From Actinospineispora spinosispora DSM 44797 (lineage in GTDB: Bacteria > Actinomycetota > Actinomycetes > Mycobacteriales > Pseudonocardiaceae): DNA of 64,000 bases. This document shows, in pieces, positions 17,971-27,457 of this stretch. The DNA lies in the NCBI RefSeq assembly GCF_000429025.1, contig NZ_AUBB01000028.1:62001-126000 (forward strand), given 5' to 3'. The position numbers and the translations under genes were made by a program. A model generated the notes under the pieces. It searched no databases and was not told where the DNA came from. It worked only from the letters and a program-made list of their open reading frames with translations. The first letter of the stretch is position 1; each line of letters opens with the position of its first letter.

Positions 17971-18600
17971 TCACGGCACGGGCAGGCGGGCCGTGATCCA
18001 GGCGCAGGCGTACTGGGCCGCCGCTTCGATCGGCACCTCGGTCGTGTCGAACAGATCCACCGCCGGTGTCATGGTGGCGGCCTCGGCGCGCAGCCACTCG
18101 TTGAACTCGAGCATCTCGGCGATGCGCGGCTCGTCCCACTCCCGCCACCGTGGGCGCCGGCGCAGGCGCGCCGCGAGCGCGGCCGAGTCGCTGACCAACG
18201 CCAGGTAGTGGATGTCGGAGAACAACACGCGCTCCGGCCGGTGCTCGAACTCGGCGGGCACGACCGTTCCGCACAGGACGACGGGCCGGCCGCTCTGGTG
18301 GATCATCGCGGCCATCCGCAGCCAGGCGGAGCGGAACACGGGATGGCCGTCGACGTCGTCGCGCAGCCCCGCCGTCCACAGGACGTCCTGCTCGACCGTC
18401 ACGACCCGGTCGTCGAGCAGCTCCGCGAGCCTCGGTCCGACGGTCGACTTGCCCGCGCCGCTCGGCCCGGTCAGCGCGAACAACGGCAGCCTGCGGAACG
18501 GCCACCGGCAGCCGCAGTGCGCGCAGGCCAGCTCCCTGTCGGCCACGATCGGCGCGGCCGCCTTGTCGCCGCAGCCGGGACAGATCAAGAGGTCCAGCAC
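17971..18600 (-). CDS. P-loop kinase with zinc-ribbon N-terminus
   Basis: A 209-residue protein. Residues 1-35 contain two cysteine pairs (CPGCGD and CAHCGC) that form a rubredoxin-like zinc ribbon, followed by a Walker A P-loop GPSGAGKST near residues 45-53. The C-terminal part resembles small-molecule kinases or AAA-type nucleotide-binding proteins (ADP-binding RRRPRWREWDEPRI lid region). The substrate is unknown. It is followed downstream by the lipoprotein gene, 33 bp away on the same strand. Confidence 0.7.
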   Translation of the reverse strand: MLDLLICPGCGDKAAAPIVADRELACAHCGCRWPFRRLPLFALTGPSGAGKSTVGPRLAELLDDRVVTVEQDVLWTAGLRDDVDGHPVFRSAWLRMAAMIHQSGRPVVLCGTVVPAEFEHRPERVLFSDIHYLALVSDSAALAARLRRRPRWREWDEPRIAEMLEFNEWLRAEAATMTPAVDLFDTTEVPIEAAAQYACAWITARLPVP

Positions 18601-18623
18601 GTCGGCGCGGTCCGTCCTCCAGG

Positions 18624-18667
18624 TCGTGAGTGTTGAGTGTTGCTATAGCCACACTCAACACTCACGA
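18624..18667. repeat. 44-bp CGTGAGTG palindrome
   Basis: Ends TCGTGAGTG and CACTCACGA around a CTATAG centre, 21 of 22 pairs complementary. It lies between two leftward genes (the zinc-ribbon repeat protein and the P-loop kinase). It shares its core with the elements at 30451 and 43235. Confidence 0.9.
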
Positions 18668-18671
18668 GGGG

Positions 18672-19067
18672 TCAGTCGAAGAGATTCTCCAGGAAGCCGC
18701 GCTTGCGGCGCTTGTCGTGACCGTACGGTCTCGGCGAGTCCGAGTGGCCCCGGTAGCCCTTCGGGGAGTCCGGATGACCGCCCCGGTAACCGCGCGGCGA
18801 GTCGGCGTGGCCGCCCCGGTAGCCGCGTGGCGAGTCGGGGTGACCGCCCCGGTAGCCGCGTGGCGAGTCGGCGTGGCCGCCTCGGAACGGCTTCGGCGAG
18901 TCGTTGTGCCCGCCCCGGTAACCGCCGTAGTAGGAGCTCTCGGCGCCGGCGATCTGCTCCAGCTCGCCTCGGTCGAGGAAGATTCCTCGGCATCCTTCGC
19001 ACTGCTCGATGTGGATGCCGTTCTTGTTGACGGTCATCATCCGGTTCTGGCACTTGGGACAGATCAC
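18672..19067 (-). CDS. Zf-TFIIB protein with six 11-residue RGGHxDSP repeats
   Basis: A 131-residue protein. Residues 1-40 are a TFIIB-type zinc ribbon with ligands C3, C6, C23 and C26 and the family motif GIFLDRGELEQI. From residue 51 to about 115 come six tandem 11-residue repeats of the form RGGHADSPRGY, encoded by near-identical 33-bp DNA repeats. The tail is basic (HDKRRKRGF). Small zf-TFIIB proteins with low-complexity tails are common in actinobacteria but have no established function. The histidine-, arginine- and tyrosine-rich repeats could bind metal or nucleic acid or undergo phase separation; that is inference. Confidence 0.8.
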   Translation of the reverse strand: MICPKCQNRMMTVNKNGIHIEQCEGCRGIFLDRGELEQIAGAESSYYGGYRGGHNDSPKPFRGGHADSPRGYRGGHPDSPRGYRGGHADSPRGYRGGHPDSPKGYRGHSDSPRPYGHDKRRKRGFLENLFD

Positions 19068-19101
19068 GACATAAGCATTAGCACATCTGAGAACTTCTCA
19101 G

Positions 19102-19710
19102 TTAGGGCGCGACGCGTCGGATCGGCTCGTCGGCCAGCGGTACGCCCTGCTCCAGGCGTGCGAACACGGTGTCCATGATGTCGACGTAGGGGCGGTCCGG
19201 GTGCTGGTCGGCCAGCGCCTGGGCGGCGAGGCGGACGCCGACCAGAATCCCGGCGAACAGGGTCACGTCCAGATCGGTCGGCGCGCGGCCGGTGGTGGCG
19301 GCGACCGTGGCGGCGATCTGCTCGACGCTGAACTGGTTGCGCTCGCGAATGGCGTTGCGTAGTTCGGGCACGGTGCGTCCCAGCTGCATGCGCACCTCCT
19401 CGAGGGCCCGCTTCTCCGGTTCGAGCTGGTCGAACGCGTCGCGCAGTGCTCTGCGCATGCTGCTCAGCAGCGGTGCGCCCTCGGGTTGGGCGGCGAACGC
19501 CTCGACCATCACCGGATCGATGTCGTCGTACAGCACGACGTCTTCCTTGCTGGGGAAGTACCGGAAGAACGTTGCGCGCGACACGTCGGCGGCCGAGGCG
19601 ATCTGGTCGACCGTGGTCGCGGCGTATCCCTGGGCGCGGAACAGGCGTAGCGCGTGGCGCTGGAGCTCGGCGCGCGTCTGCGCCTTCTTCCGCTCTCGTA
19701 ACCCAGCCAC
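19102..19710 (-). CDS. TetR-family regulator of the FAD monooxygenase
   Basis: A 202-residue TetR protein. LRERKKAQTRAELQRHALRL precedes a helix-turn-helix (QIASAADVSRATFFRYFPS, residues ~32-50). The GTG at 19710 is chosen because CATACT lies six bases before it, consistent with a leaderless transcript; an upstream TTG at 19734 is less likely. The gene is divergent from an FAD-dependent monooxygenase with 80 bp between starts, and that gap is rich in palindromes. TetR/flavin-monooxygenase divergent pairs usually form substrate-inducible detoxification switches. Confidence 0.88.
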   Translation of the reverse strand: MAGLRERKKAQTRAELQRHALRLFRAQGYAATTVDQIASAADVSRATFFRYFPSKEDVVLYDDIDPVMVEAFAAQPEGAPLLSSMRRALRDAFDQLEPEKRALEEVRMQLGRTVPELRNAIRERNQFSVEQIAATVAATTGRAPTDLDVTLFAGILVGVRLAAQALADQHPDRPYVDIMDTVFARLEQGVPLADEPIRRVAP

Positions 19711-19730
19711 ATCGGCAGTATGACAGTCAA

Positions 19731-19783
19731 GCAAATTTGCTACTGAGTCTTATTTGAGACTGAGTCGCAAATTCTGCTAGGGT
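19731..19783. promoter_or_regulatory. Divergent promoter/operator between TetR and monooxygenase
   Basis: GCAAATTTGC (19731-19740) is a perfect palindrome. ACTGAGTC occurs twice in direct orientation 17 bp apart, and AGTCT/AGACT forms an inverted repeat between them. For the rightward gene TTGAGA (19754-19759) and TAGGGT (19778-19783), 18 bp apart, form a promoter whose start would coincide with the ATG at 19791, a leaderless mRNA. Confidence 0.65.
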
Positions 19784-19790
19784 CGATCTC

Positions 19791-21254
19791 ATGACAACCG
19801 ATGTGGACGTGCTGGTGGTGGGTGCGGGGCCGACGGGGCTGGCGACGGCCGGTTTCCTGGCGCAGTGGGGAGTGCGAGTCCGGGTCGTGGATGCCGCCGA
19901 GCATCCCTTCGTCGGATCGCGGGGCAAGGGGCTGCAGCCGAGGTCGCTGGAGATCCTGGAGGGCCTCGGGGTCACCGGTCGGCTGGTCTCCGCCGGCCGG
20001 TCCCGGATGCCGATCCGGCACTACGCCGAGGACGGTACGTACTTCGACACCGATCTCAGTGCCGGCGAGGCGCCGAGCCCGGACAGCCCGTACGCGCGCA
20101 CCCTGCTGATCCCGCAGTGGCGGGTCGAGGAGACGCTGCGCAACCGGCTCGCCGAGCTCGGCGTGGCCGTCGACTGGAGCACCGGGCTGGTCGGCTTCGA
20201 ACAGGGGCCGGACCGGGTCACCGCGACGCTCGTCGACGGGTCACGGGTCTCGGCGCGCTACCTGATCGGCTGCGACGGCGGTTCGAGCACCGTGCGCCGG
20301 CTGCTGGGCGTCACGTTCCTCGGCGAGACGAACGAGGCCGTCCGGATGCTCATCGCGGACGTCCAGCTCGACGGCGTCGACCGCGACCACTGGCACATCT
20401 GGCAGAACGTGCTGCCGCGCGGTGTCGCGCTGTGCCCGCTGCCCGGGACCGACACCTTCCAGCTGCAGGCGCCGGACAACGGTTCGGATGCGTCGCTGGA
20501 GACCTGCCAGGCGATCGTGGACGACGTCGTGGGCGGCGGGGTGCGGCTGCGGAAGGCGACCTGGCTGTCCAAGTGGCGCATGAACGTGCGGATGGTGGAC
20601 CGCTACCGCGTCGGCCGGGTGTTCCTCGCCGGGGACGCCGCGCACGTGCACTCGCCAGCCGGTGGCCAGGGCATGAACACCGGCATCCAGGACGCGGCGA
20701 ACCTGAGCTGGAAGCTGGCCCACGTGCTGGCCGGTGCCGACGAGGGGTTGCTGGACACCTACGAGGCCGAACGACTGCCGGTCGCGGCCGCCGTACTGGG
20801 GTTGTCCACCCGGTTGACCAGCGCGCCACCAGGGCTGCGCGGCGAGGAGGGCAGGGGGACCAACCAGCTCGGCATCAGCTACCGGGGCGGACCGCTCGCT
20901 CCGGACAGCGGCGCGGTCTCCGGGCCGGTCGCGGGTGACCGTGCTCCTGACGCGCCGTGCCGGGACGGCCGGGGGCGGCGGGTGCGGCTGTTCGAGCTGC
21001 TGCACGGTCCGCGCTGGACCGTGCTCGCCTTCGGCGCCGACCCGGCCGGTCTGCCCGATCACGTGCGGATCGTCCGGATCGGTGGCGAGCACGGCCTCGC
21101 CGACGTCGACGGCCACGCCGCGCGGGCGTACGCGGCCACCGAGGGTGACCTGGTCCTGATCCGCCCGGACGGCTACCTGGCCACCCGCACCCGCGCATCC
21201 ATCGACATCACCACCTACCTGTCACCGCTCACCAGCACCCCCGTCCCGTCCTGA
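19791..21254 (+). CDS. FAD-dependent aromatic monooxygenase (PheA/TfdB/Rox class)
   Basis: A 487-residue class A flavoprotein hydroxylase that uses NAD(P)H and oxygen. The FAD-binding Rossmann motif VLVVGAGPTGLATA is at residues ~6-19, the DG motif GCDGGSSTVRR near 162, and GRVFLAGDAAHVHSPAGGQG near 275-295. The C-terminal thioredoxin-like domain is present. The family includes phenol hydroxylases, polyketide hydroxylases and rifampicin monooxygenases; the substrate here is unknown. It is transcribed without a leader from a promoter overlapping the TetR operator region. A perfect 53-bp palindrome follows the gene. Confidence 0.9.
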   Translation: MTTDVDVLVVGAGPTGLATAGFLAQWGVRVRVVDAAEHPFVGSRGKGLQPRSLEILEGLGVTGRLVSAGRSRMPIRHYAEDGTYFDTDLSAGEAPSPDSPYARTLLIPQWRVEETLRNRLAELGVAVDWSTGLVGFEQGPDRVTATLVDGSRVSARYLIGCDGGSSTVRRLLGVTFLGETNEAVRMLIADVQLDGVDRDHWHIWQNVLPRGVALCPLPGTDTFQLQAPDNGSDASLETCQAIVDDVVGGGVRLRKATWLSKWRMNVRMVDRYRVGRVFLAGDAAHVHSPAGGQGMNTGIQDAANLSWKLAHVLAGADEGLLDTYEAERLPVAAAVLGLSTRLTSAPPGLRGEEGRGTNQLGISYRGGPLAPDSGAVSGPVAGDRAPDAPCRDGRGRRVRLFELLHGPRWTVLAFGADPAGLPDHVRIVRIGGEHGLADVDGHAARAYAATEGDLVLIRPDGYLATRTRASIDITTYLSPLTSTPVPS

Positions 21255-21277
21255 CCCCCCCCACCACCCGCCCGGAC

Positions 21278-21330
21278 GGCACGAATGTGGCTTTAGGGAC
21301 GTTCAACGTCCCTAAAGCCACATTCGTGCC
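21278..21330. repeat. 53-bp perfect palindrome, GGCACGAATGTGG family
   Basis: Two 26-base arms beginning GGCACGAATGTGGC and ending GCCACATTCGTGCC flank a single central C; every pair is complementary. It lies between convergent genes (the monooxygenase and a TetR) and is a likely bidirectional terminator. It belongs to a different family from the CGTGAGTG elements but shares CACGAATGTG with the imperfect repeat near 37743. Confidence 0.9.
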
Positions 21331-21363
21331 GCTAGGGGCGGGAAGGTAGTGAACGGGGAGTTA

Positions 21364-21957
21364 TTAGTGGAGGGAGGGTAGGCCTAGGCAGGCCTGGGCT
21401 GTTGATGCCAGGAGGGCGGCCAGGTGGGTTTCTTCAAGGCCGGGGTCGAAGAACAGGGTGGACTGGATCGCGCCGACCGCGGCGTGCACCGTGACCCTGG
21501 CCTCGGGGTCGGACAGCTCGGGGCGCAGCGAGGTGAGCAGGTGCACCCACTCCTCCAGGTACAGCCGCTGTGCCCTGCGCAGGCGCCGACGGTCCCGCTC
21601 GGGCAGGGTGTGGGCCTCGCGGTGGTACACCGCGAGTACCGCCCGATCCTCGATCGCCACCGCGATGTGGTCCTTGACCAGCTCGGACAGGGCTGTTCGG
21701 TCGTCCGCCGCCTGGGCGACGATCCGGTCGGAACCTTCCCGCAGCCGGTTCATCACGGTGTCCAGCAGGGCGACCAGGATGGCGGTCTTGCTCTCGAAGT
21801 GCCGGTAGACACCGGAGCCGACGATGCCGGCCTCCGCGCCGATGTCGGCCATCGCGATGGTGTGGAAGCCGCGACGGGCGGCCAGCTCGGCCGCCGCGGA
21901 CAGGATTCGGTCCTTGCGGCGAGGATCGCGTTGCCGACGCGGTCGCCCGTTTTCCAT
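21364..21957 (-). CDS. TetR-family regulator of the acyl-CoA carboxylase
   Basis: A 197-residue TetR protein starting at the ATG at 21957. The helix-turn-helix (MADIGAEAGIVGSGVYRHFE, residues ~33-52) follows a basic N-terminus RPRRQRDPRRKDRIL. It resembles the actinobacterial regulators found next to acyl-CoA carboxylase and fatty-acid or terpenoid degradation genes. Its start is 66 bp from, and divergent to, the carboxyltransferase gene, so control of that operon is likely. The ligand would be an acyl-CoA by analogy. Confidence 0.85.
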   Translation of the reverse strand: MENGRPRRQRDPRRKDRILSAAAELAARRGFHTIAMADIGAEAGIVGSGVYRHFESKTAILVALLDTVMNRLREGSDRIVAQAADDRTALSELVKDHIAVAIEDRAVLAVYHREAHTLPERDRRRLRRAQRLYLEEWVHLLTSLRPELSDPEARVTVHAAVGAIQSTLFFDPGLEETHLAALLASTAQACLGLPSLH

Positions 21958-21994
21958 CTGGTGAGTATGGCATCGGGTGCGGTACGTTCCACAA

Positions 21995-22010
21995 GTGAAT
22001 GGGCAATCAC
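21995..22010. promoter_or_regulatory. Weak palindrome in the divergent TetR/carboxylase gap
   Basis: GTGAATGGGCAATCAC has six of eight complementary pairs. It lies 14 bp before the carboxyltransferase ATG. It is the best inverted repeat in the 66-bp gap, but support is modest. Confidence 0.3.
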
Positions 22011-22023
22011 ATGGGAGCGGCTG

Positions 22024-23622
<1,599 letters not shown>

Positions 23623-23652
23623 TCGCGTGCCCCGACCTTCGCAGGCACCTGT

Positions 23653-23694
23653 CGTGAGTGGTACGGGCGCCTATAGGCGCCCGTACCACTCACG
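23653..23694. repeat. 42-bp perfect CGTGAGTG palindrome
   Basis: Arms CGTGAGTGGTACGGGCGCC and GGCGCCCGTACCACTCACG flank TATA; all pairs match. It separates the beta and alpha carboxylase genes, which point the same way. A terminator there would split the operon, whereas an mRNA-processing hairpin would not. Confidence 0.95.
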
Positions 23695-23733
23695 AGTCGT
23701 ATCGCCGGCGCATGAGCCTCAGGAGCGGGACAC

Positions 23734-25725
23734 ATGATCACCAAGCTGCTGGTCGCCAATCGGGGCGAGATCGCCGCGCGGGTCATGCGCACAGCGCACG
23801 GGCTGGGCATCGGGACCGTCGCGGTCTTCTCCGACGCCGATGCGGACTCCCCGTTCGTGCGGCTGGCCGACGAGGCGGTCCGTCTGCCGGGGGTGACGCC
23901 GTCGGACACCTACCTGCGTGCCGACCTGGTGGTCGCGGCCGCCGTGGAGACCGGCGCGGACGCGTTGCACCCCGGCTACGGGTTCCTGTCCGAGAACGCC
24001 GCGTTCGCCCGCGCGGTCGCCGACGCCGGGCTGACGTTCGTCGGGCCGTCGCCGGAGGCGATCGCGTCGATGGGGGACAAGGTCGCGGCGAAGGCGCTCA
24101 TGGAGGCGGCCGGCGTGCCGGTGCTGCCCGGCGCGGTCTTCGCGGCCGACCACGAGCCGTCCGATGCCGAACTGGGCGCCGCCGGGGAGCGCGTCGGGTA
24201 CCCGCTGCTGGTCAAGGCCGCGTTCGGCGGAGGTGGGCGGGGCATGCGGGTCGTCGAACGCGAGGCCGGCCTGGTGGAGGCGGTGCACGGCGCCCGGCGC
24301 GAGGCGGCGTCCGCGTTCGGCGACGGCACGGTGTTCCTGGAGCGCTACCTGGCCGATCCCCGGCACATCGAGGTGCAGATCCTCGGCGACGGCCGGGGCG
24401 GCGTGGTGCACCTGTTCGAGCGCGAGTGCTCGATCCAGCGGCGCTACCAGAAGATCGTCGAGGAGTCGCCGTCCACAGCGGTGAGCAGCGAGCTGCGCGC
24501 CGAGCTCGGTGCGGCGGCGGTCGCGGCGGGCAAGGCGATCGGGTACACCGGCGCGGGCACCGTGGAGTTCGTGCTCGCCGGGACCGGTGAGTTCTATTTC
24601 CTGGAGGTCAACACCCGGCTGCAGGTCGAGCACCCGGTGACCGAGCTGGTCACCGGGCTGGACCTGGTCGAGCTGCAGCTGCGGATCGCCGAGGGTGAGC
24701 CGCTGCCGTCCGAGGTCCTCGACGCCCGGATCGACGGGCACGCGATCGAGGTGCGGCTCTACGCCGAGGACGTCCCGGCCGGTTACCTGCCCGCGACCGG
24801 GACGCTGCACGACTGGCACATCCCGGACGTGCCGGGTATCCGGGTCGACGCCGGTGTCGAGCCGGGCAGCGTGATCGGTCCGCACTACGACCCGATGCTG
24901 GCCAAGGTCATCGCGCACGGCCGGACCCGCACCGACGCCGCGCGACGCCTGGCCAGGGCACTCACCGGCGCCCGCATCCACGGCGTGACCACCAACCGCG
25001 ACCTGCTCGCCGCGATCCTGCGTGACCCCGAGTTCCTGGCCGGCAACACGACCACGAGCTATCTCACCAGGTCAGAGGCCGTGAGTGGCGAGTGGTCCCA
25101 GAGGACCACTCGCCACTCACGGGTGGTGGCCGTGGCTGCGCTGGCACGGCAGGCGGGGAACCGGGCGGCGGCGGGGGTGCTGCGGACCCTGCCGTCCGGG
25201 TGGCGGAACGCCGGCGGGGTGGGTCAGCGGGTCGGGTACGCGGTGGGCGAGGAGACGTTCGAGGTCACCTACCGCCTTGGCCGGGATGGACTGGACGTGC
25301 GGGTCGACGGCGAGCGGCTCGGGGAGAACGTCCGGCTCGGCGGCGCGACCGAGCACGCCGTCGTGCTGGAGATCGACGGGGTGCGGCGCGAGTGCACCGT
25401 GCAGCGGGTGGGCGACCAGACCTATGTGGACGGACCTGACGGCTCCGCGACGCTCACCGAGCTGCCGCGCTTCCCCGATCCGGCGGACGCGGTGCACGCC
25501 GGTTCGCTGCTCGCGCCGATGCCCGGCACGGTCGTGCGACGGCAGGCCGAGGTGGGCGACGAGGTCGAGGCCGGGCAGCTGCTGATCGTGCTGGAGGCGA
25601 TGAAGATGGAGCACAGCATCGCCGCCCCGATGGCCGGCACGGTGACCGAGCTGGCGGTCCGGCAGGGCGACCAGGTGGACACCGGGCAGGTGCTCGCCGT
25701 CGTCACACCGAACGAACCGGAGTAA
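23734..25725 (+). CDS. Acyl-CoA carboxylase alpha subunit (biotin carboxylase + BCCP)
   Basis: A 663-residue protein. The biotin carboxylase domain (residues ~1-445) shows LVANRGEIAARVMRTA, the ATP loop KAAFGGGGRGMRVV, ECSIQRRYQKIVEE, and EVNTRLQVEHPVTE. The C-terminal biotin-carrier domain has EAMKMEHS with the biotinylated lysine at 624. It works with the beta subunit encoded upstream. The oddity is at residues ~449-463: these are encoded by a 44-bp palindrome (25079-25122) of the intergenic CGTGAGTG family, read in frame through the linker after the biotin-carboxylase domain. The reading frame stays open on both sides, so the protein is probably functional. Confidence 0.93.
   Translation: MITKLLVANRGEIAARVMRTAHGLGIGTVAVFSDADADSPFVRLADEAVRLPGVTPSDTYLRADLVVAAAVETGADALHPGYGFLSENAAFARAVADAGLTFVGPSPEAIASMGDKVAAKALMEAAGVPVLPGAVFAADHEPSDAELGAAGERVGYPLLVKAAFGGGGRGMRVVEREAGLVEAVHGARREAASAFGDGTVFLERYLADPRHIEVQILGDGRGGVVHLFERECSIQRRYQKIVEESPSTAVSSELRAELGAAAVAAGKAIGYTGAGTVEFVLAGTGEFYFLEVNTRLQVEHPVTELVTGLDLVELQLRIAEGEPLPSEVLDARIDGHAIEVRLYAEDVPAGYLPATGTLHDWHIPDVPGIRVDAGVEPGSVIGPHYDPMLAKVIAHGRTRTDAARRLARALTGARIHGVTTNRDLLAAILRDPEFLAGNTTTSYLTRSEAVSGEWSQRTTRHSRVVAVAALARQAGNRAAAGVLRTLPSGWRNAGGVGQRVGYAVGEETFEVTYRLGRDGLDVRVDGERLGENVRLGGATEHAVVLEIDGVRRECTVQRVGDQTYVDGPDGSATLTELPRFPDPADAVHAGSLLAPMPGTVVRRQAEVGDEVEAGQLLIVLEAMKMEHSIAAPMAGTVTELAVRQGDQVDTGQVLAVVTPNEPE
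25079..25122. repeat. 44-bp palindrome inserted in frame in the carboxylase alpha gene
   Basis: Arms CCGTGAGTGGCGAGTGGTCC (25079-25098) and GGACCACTCGCCACTCACGG (25103-25122) flank CAGA; all 20 pairs match. In the gene's frame it reads V-S-G-E-W-S-Q-R-T-T-R-H-S-R. It has the same ends as the intergenic elements and lies wholly inside coding sequence. Confidence 0.95.
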
Positions 25726-25731
25726 TCTACC

Positions 25732-25746
25732 TAGTTGTGCTAACTA
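25732..25746. promoter_or_regulatory. MarR-like operator before the drug exporter
   Basis: TAGTT-GTGCT-AACTA is a perfect 5-5-5 inverted repeat in an AT-rich stretch 13 bp before the GTG start of the MFS gene. MarR-family repressors often bind such sites ahead of EmrB-type exporters. No marR gene is in the window. Confidence 0.45.
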
Positions 25747-25759
25747 TCGAGTTCGACCG

Positions 25760-27457
25760 GTGACGGCGGCAGGCGACCGGTACAAGTGGGTTGCGCTGTC
25801 CAACACGACGCTCGGTGTGCTGATGAGCACGATGGACGGCTCGATCGTCATCATCGCGCTGCCGGCCATCTTCCGGGGCATCGGGCTCGATCCGCTCGCG
25901 CCGGGCAACATCGGCTACCTGCTCTGGATGATCCTCGGATACCTGCTGGTCCAGGCGGTACTGGTGGTCGCGCTCGGGCGGCTGGGCGACATGTTCGGCC
26001 GAGTGAAGATGTACAACCGGGGCTTCATGATCTTCAGCTTCGCCTCGATCGCGCTGTCCTTCGACCCGTTCCACGGCGGACACGGCGCGTTGTGGCTAAT
26101 CGGGTGGCGGGTCGTCCAGGCGTTCGGCGGCGCGATGCTGACCGCCAACTCGGCGGCCATCCTGACCGACGCCTTCCCCGGCGAACAACGGGGCATGGCA
26201 CTCGGCGTCAACCAGATCAGTGCGCTCGCCGGTCAGTTCCTCGGCCTGGTCGCGGGCGGTCTGCTCGCCGAGATCGACTGGCGCGCGGTGTTCTGGATCA
26301 GCGTCCCGTTCGGCCTGCTGGGCACCATCTGGTCCTACCGCAGCCTGCGCGAGGTCGGCAGCCCGCGCCGGGCGCGCATCGACTGGGCCGGCAACGTGAC
26401 CTTCGCGCTCGGCGCCGGAATCGTCCTCGCCGCGATCACGTACGGCATCCAGCCCTACGGCGGCCACGCGACCGGCTGGACGAACCCGTGGGTGCGCGGC
26501 GGCATCGCAGTCGGAGCGCTGCTGCTGGTGATCTTCGCGGTCATCGAGACCAGGGTCGCGGAGCCGATGTTCCGGCTCGCCCTGTTCACCGTGCGGGCCT
26601 TCGCGGCGGGCAACCTCGCCGCGCTGCTCACCGCCATCGCGCGCGGCGGCCTGCAGTTCATGCTGATCATCTGGCTGCAGGGCGTCTGGCTGCCGCTGCA
26701 CGGATACGACTTCTCCGACACGCCGCTGTGGGCCGGCATCTACCTGCTGCCGCTGACCGCGGGATTCCTGGTCGCCGGCCCGACCTCGGGCACCCTGTCC
26801 GACCGGTTCGGACCGCGCATCCTGGCCACCACCGGGCTGCTGCTGATGGCAGGCGCATTCGTCGGCTTCCTGCTGATCCCGGTGAACTTCAGCTACCCGG
26901 TGTTCGCGCTGCTGCTCGCGGTCAGCGGCATCGGCCAGGGCATGTTCTCCGCGCCGAACACCTCCGGGGTGATGAGCAGCGTCGCGCCCGGCGAACGGGG
27001 TGTCGCCTCGGGCATGCGTTCGACGTTCCAGAACTCCGGGACCGCGCTGTCCATCGGGGTGTTCTTCTCGCTCATGGTCGCCGGACTGGCGACCTCGTTG
27101 CCCGGCACGCTGTCCGCCGGGCTGCGCGCGCAGGGTGTCGCCGCGCCGGTGGCCGACCAGGTCGCCGGGCTTCCGCCGGTCAGCACGCTGTTCGCGGCGT
27201 TCCTCGGGGTCAACCCGATCGCCCACCTGCTGGGTCCCACCGGCGCACTCGACGCCGTGCCAGCGGCCAACCGGGACACGCTGACCGGCACCCGATTCTT
27301 CCCTGAGCTGATCTCAGGGCCGTTCCACCACGGTCTGGTTACCGTGTTCACGGCGGCGGCCGTGATGGCCGTGGTGGCCGCGCTCGCCTCCCTGTTGCGT
27401 GGGAGTGTGGCCACGCCCGACCAACCGATGCGTTCCCCGGAGAGGACCTCAGCATGA
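25760..27457 (+). CDS. MFS multidrug exporter (DHA2, EmrB/QacA type)
   Basis: A 565-residue protein with about fourteen membrane segments. The motif-A loop (LGRLGDMFGRVKMYNRG, near residues 73-90) and the motif-C-like QISALAGQFLGLVAGG (near 150-170) place it in the drug:proton antiporter-2 family. The GTG start has no strong ribosome-binding site. A hydrolase gene overlaps its stop in an ATGA arrangement, so the two are co-translated and may form a degrade-and-export pair. A MarR-like palindrome precedes the gene. Confidence 0.88.
   Translation: MTAAGDRYKWVALSNTTLGVLMSTMDGSIVIIALPAIFRGIGLDPLAPGNIGYLLWMILGYLLVQAVLVVALGRLGDMFGRVKMYNRGFMIFSFASIALSFDPFHGGHGALWLIGWRVVQAFGGAMLTANSAAILTDAFPGEQRGMALGVNQISALAGQFLGLVAGGLLAEIDWRAVFWISVPFGLLGTIWSYRSLREVGSPRRARIDWAGNVTFALGAGIVLAAITYGIQPYGGHATGWTNPWVRGGIAVGALLLVIFAVIETRVAEPMFRLALFTVRAFAAGNLAALLTAIARGGLQFMLIIWLQGVWLPLHGYDFSDTPLWAGIYLLPLTAGFLVAGPTSGTLSDRFGPRILATTGLLLMAGAFVGFLLIPVNFSYPVFALLLAVSGIGQGMFSAPNTSGVMSSVAPGERGVASGMRSTFQNSGTALSIGVFFSLMVAGLATSLPGTLSAGLRAQGVAAPVADQVAGLPPVSTLFAAFLGVNPIAHLLGPTGALDAVPAANRDTLTGTRFFPELISGPFHHGLVTVFTAAAVMAVVAALASLLRGSVATPDQPMRSPERTSA

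Noticed and set aside
18630..19178. Plus-strand gene opposite the zinc-ribbon protein, beginning inside the palindrome
   Set aside because: The start is palindrome sequence and the rest is antisense to the 33-bp coding repeats.
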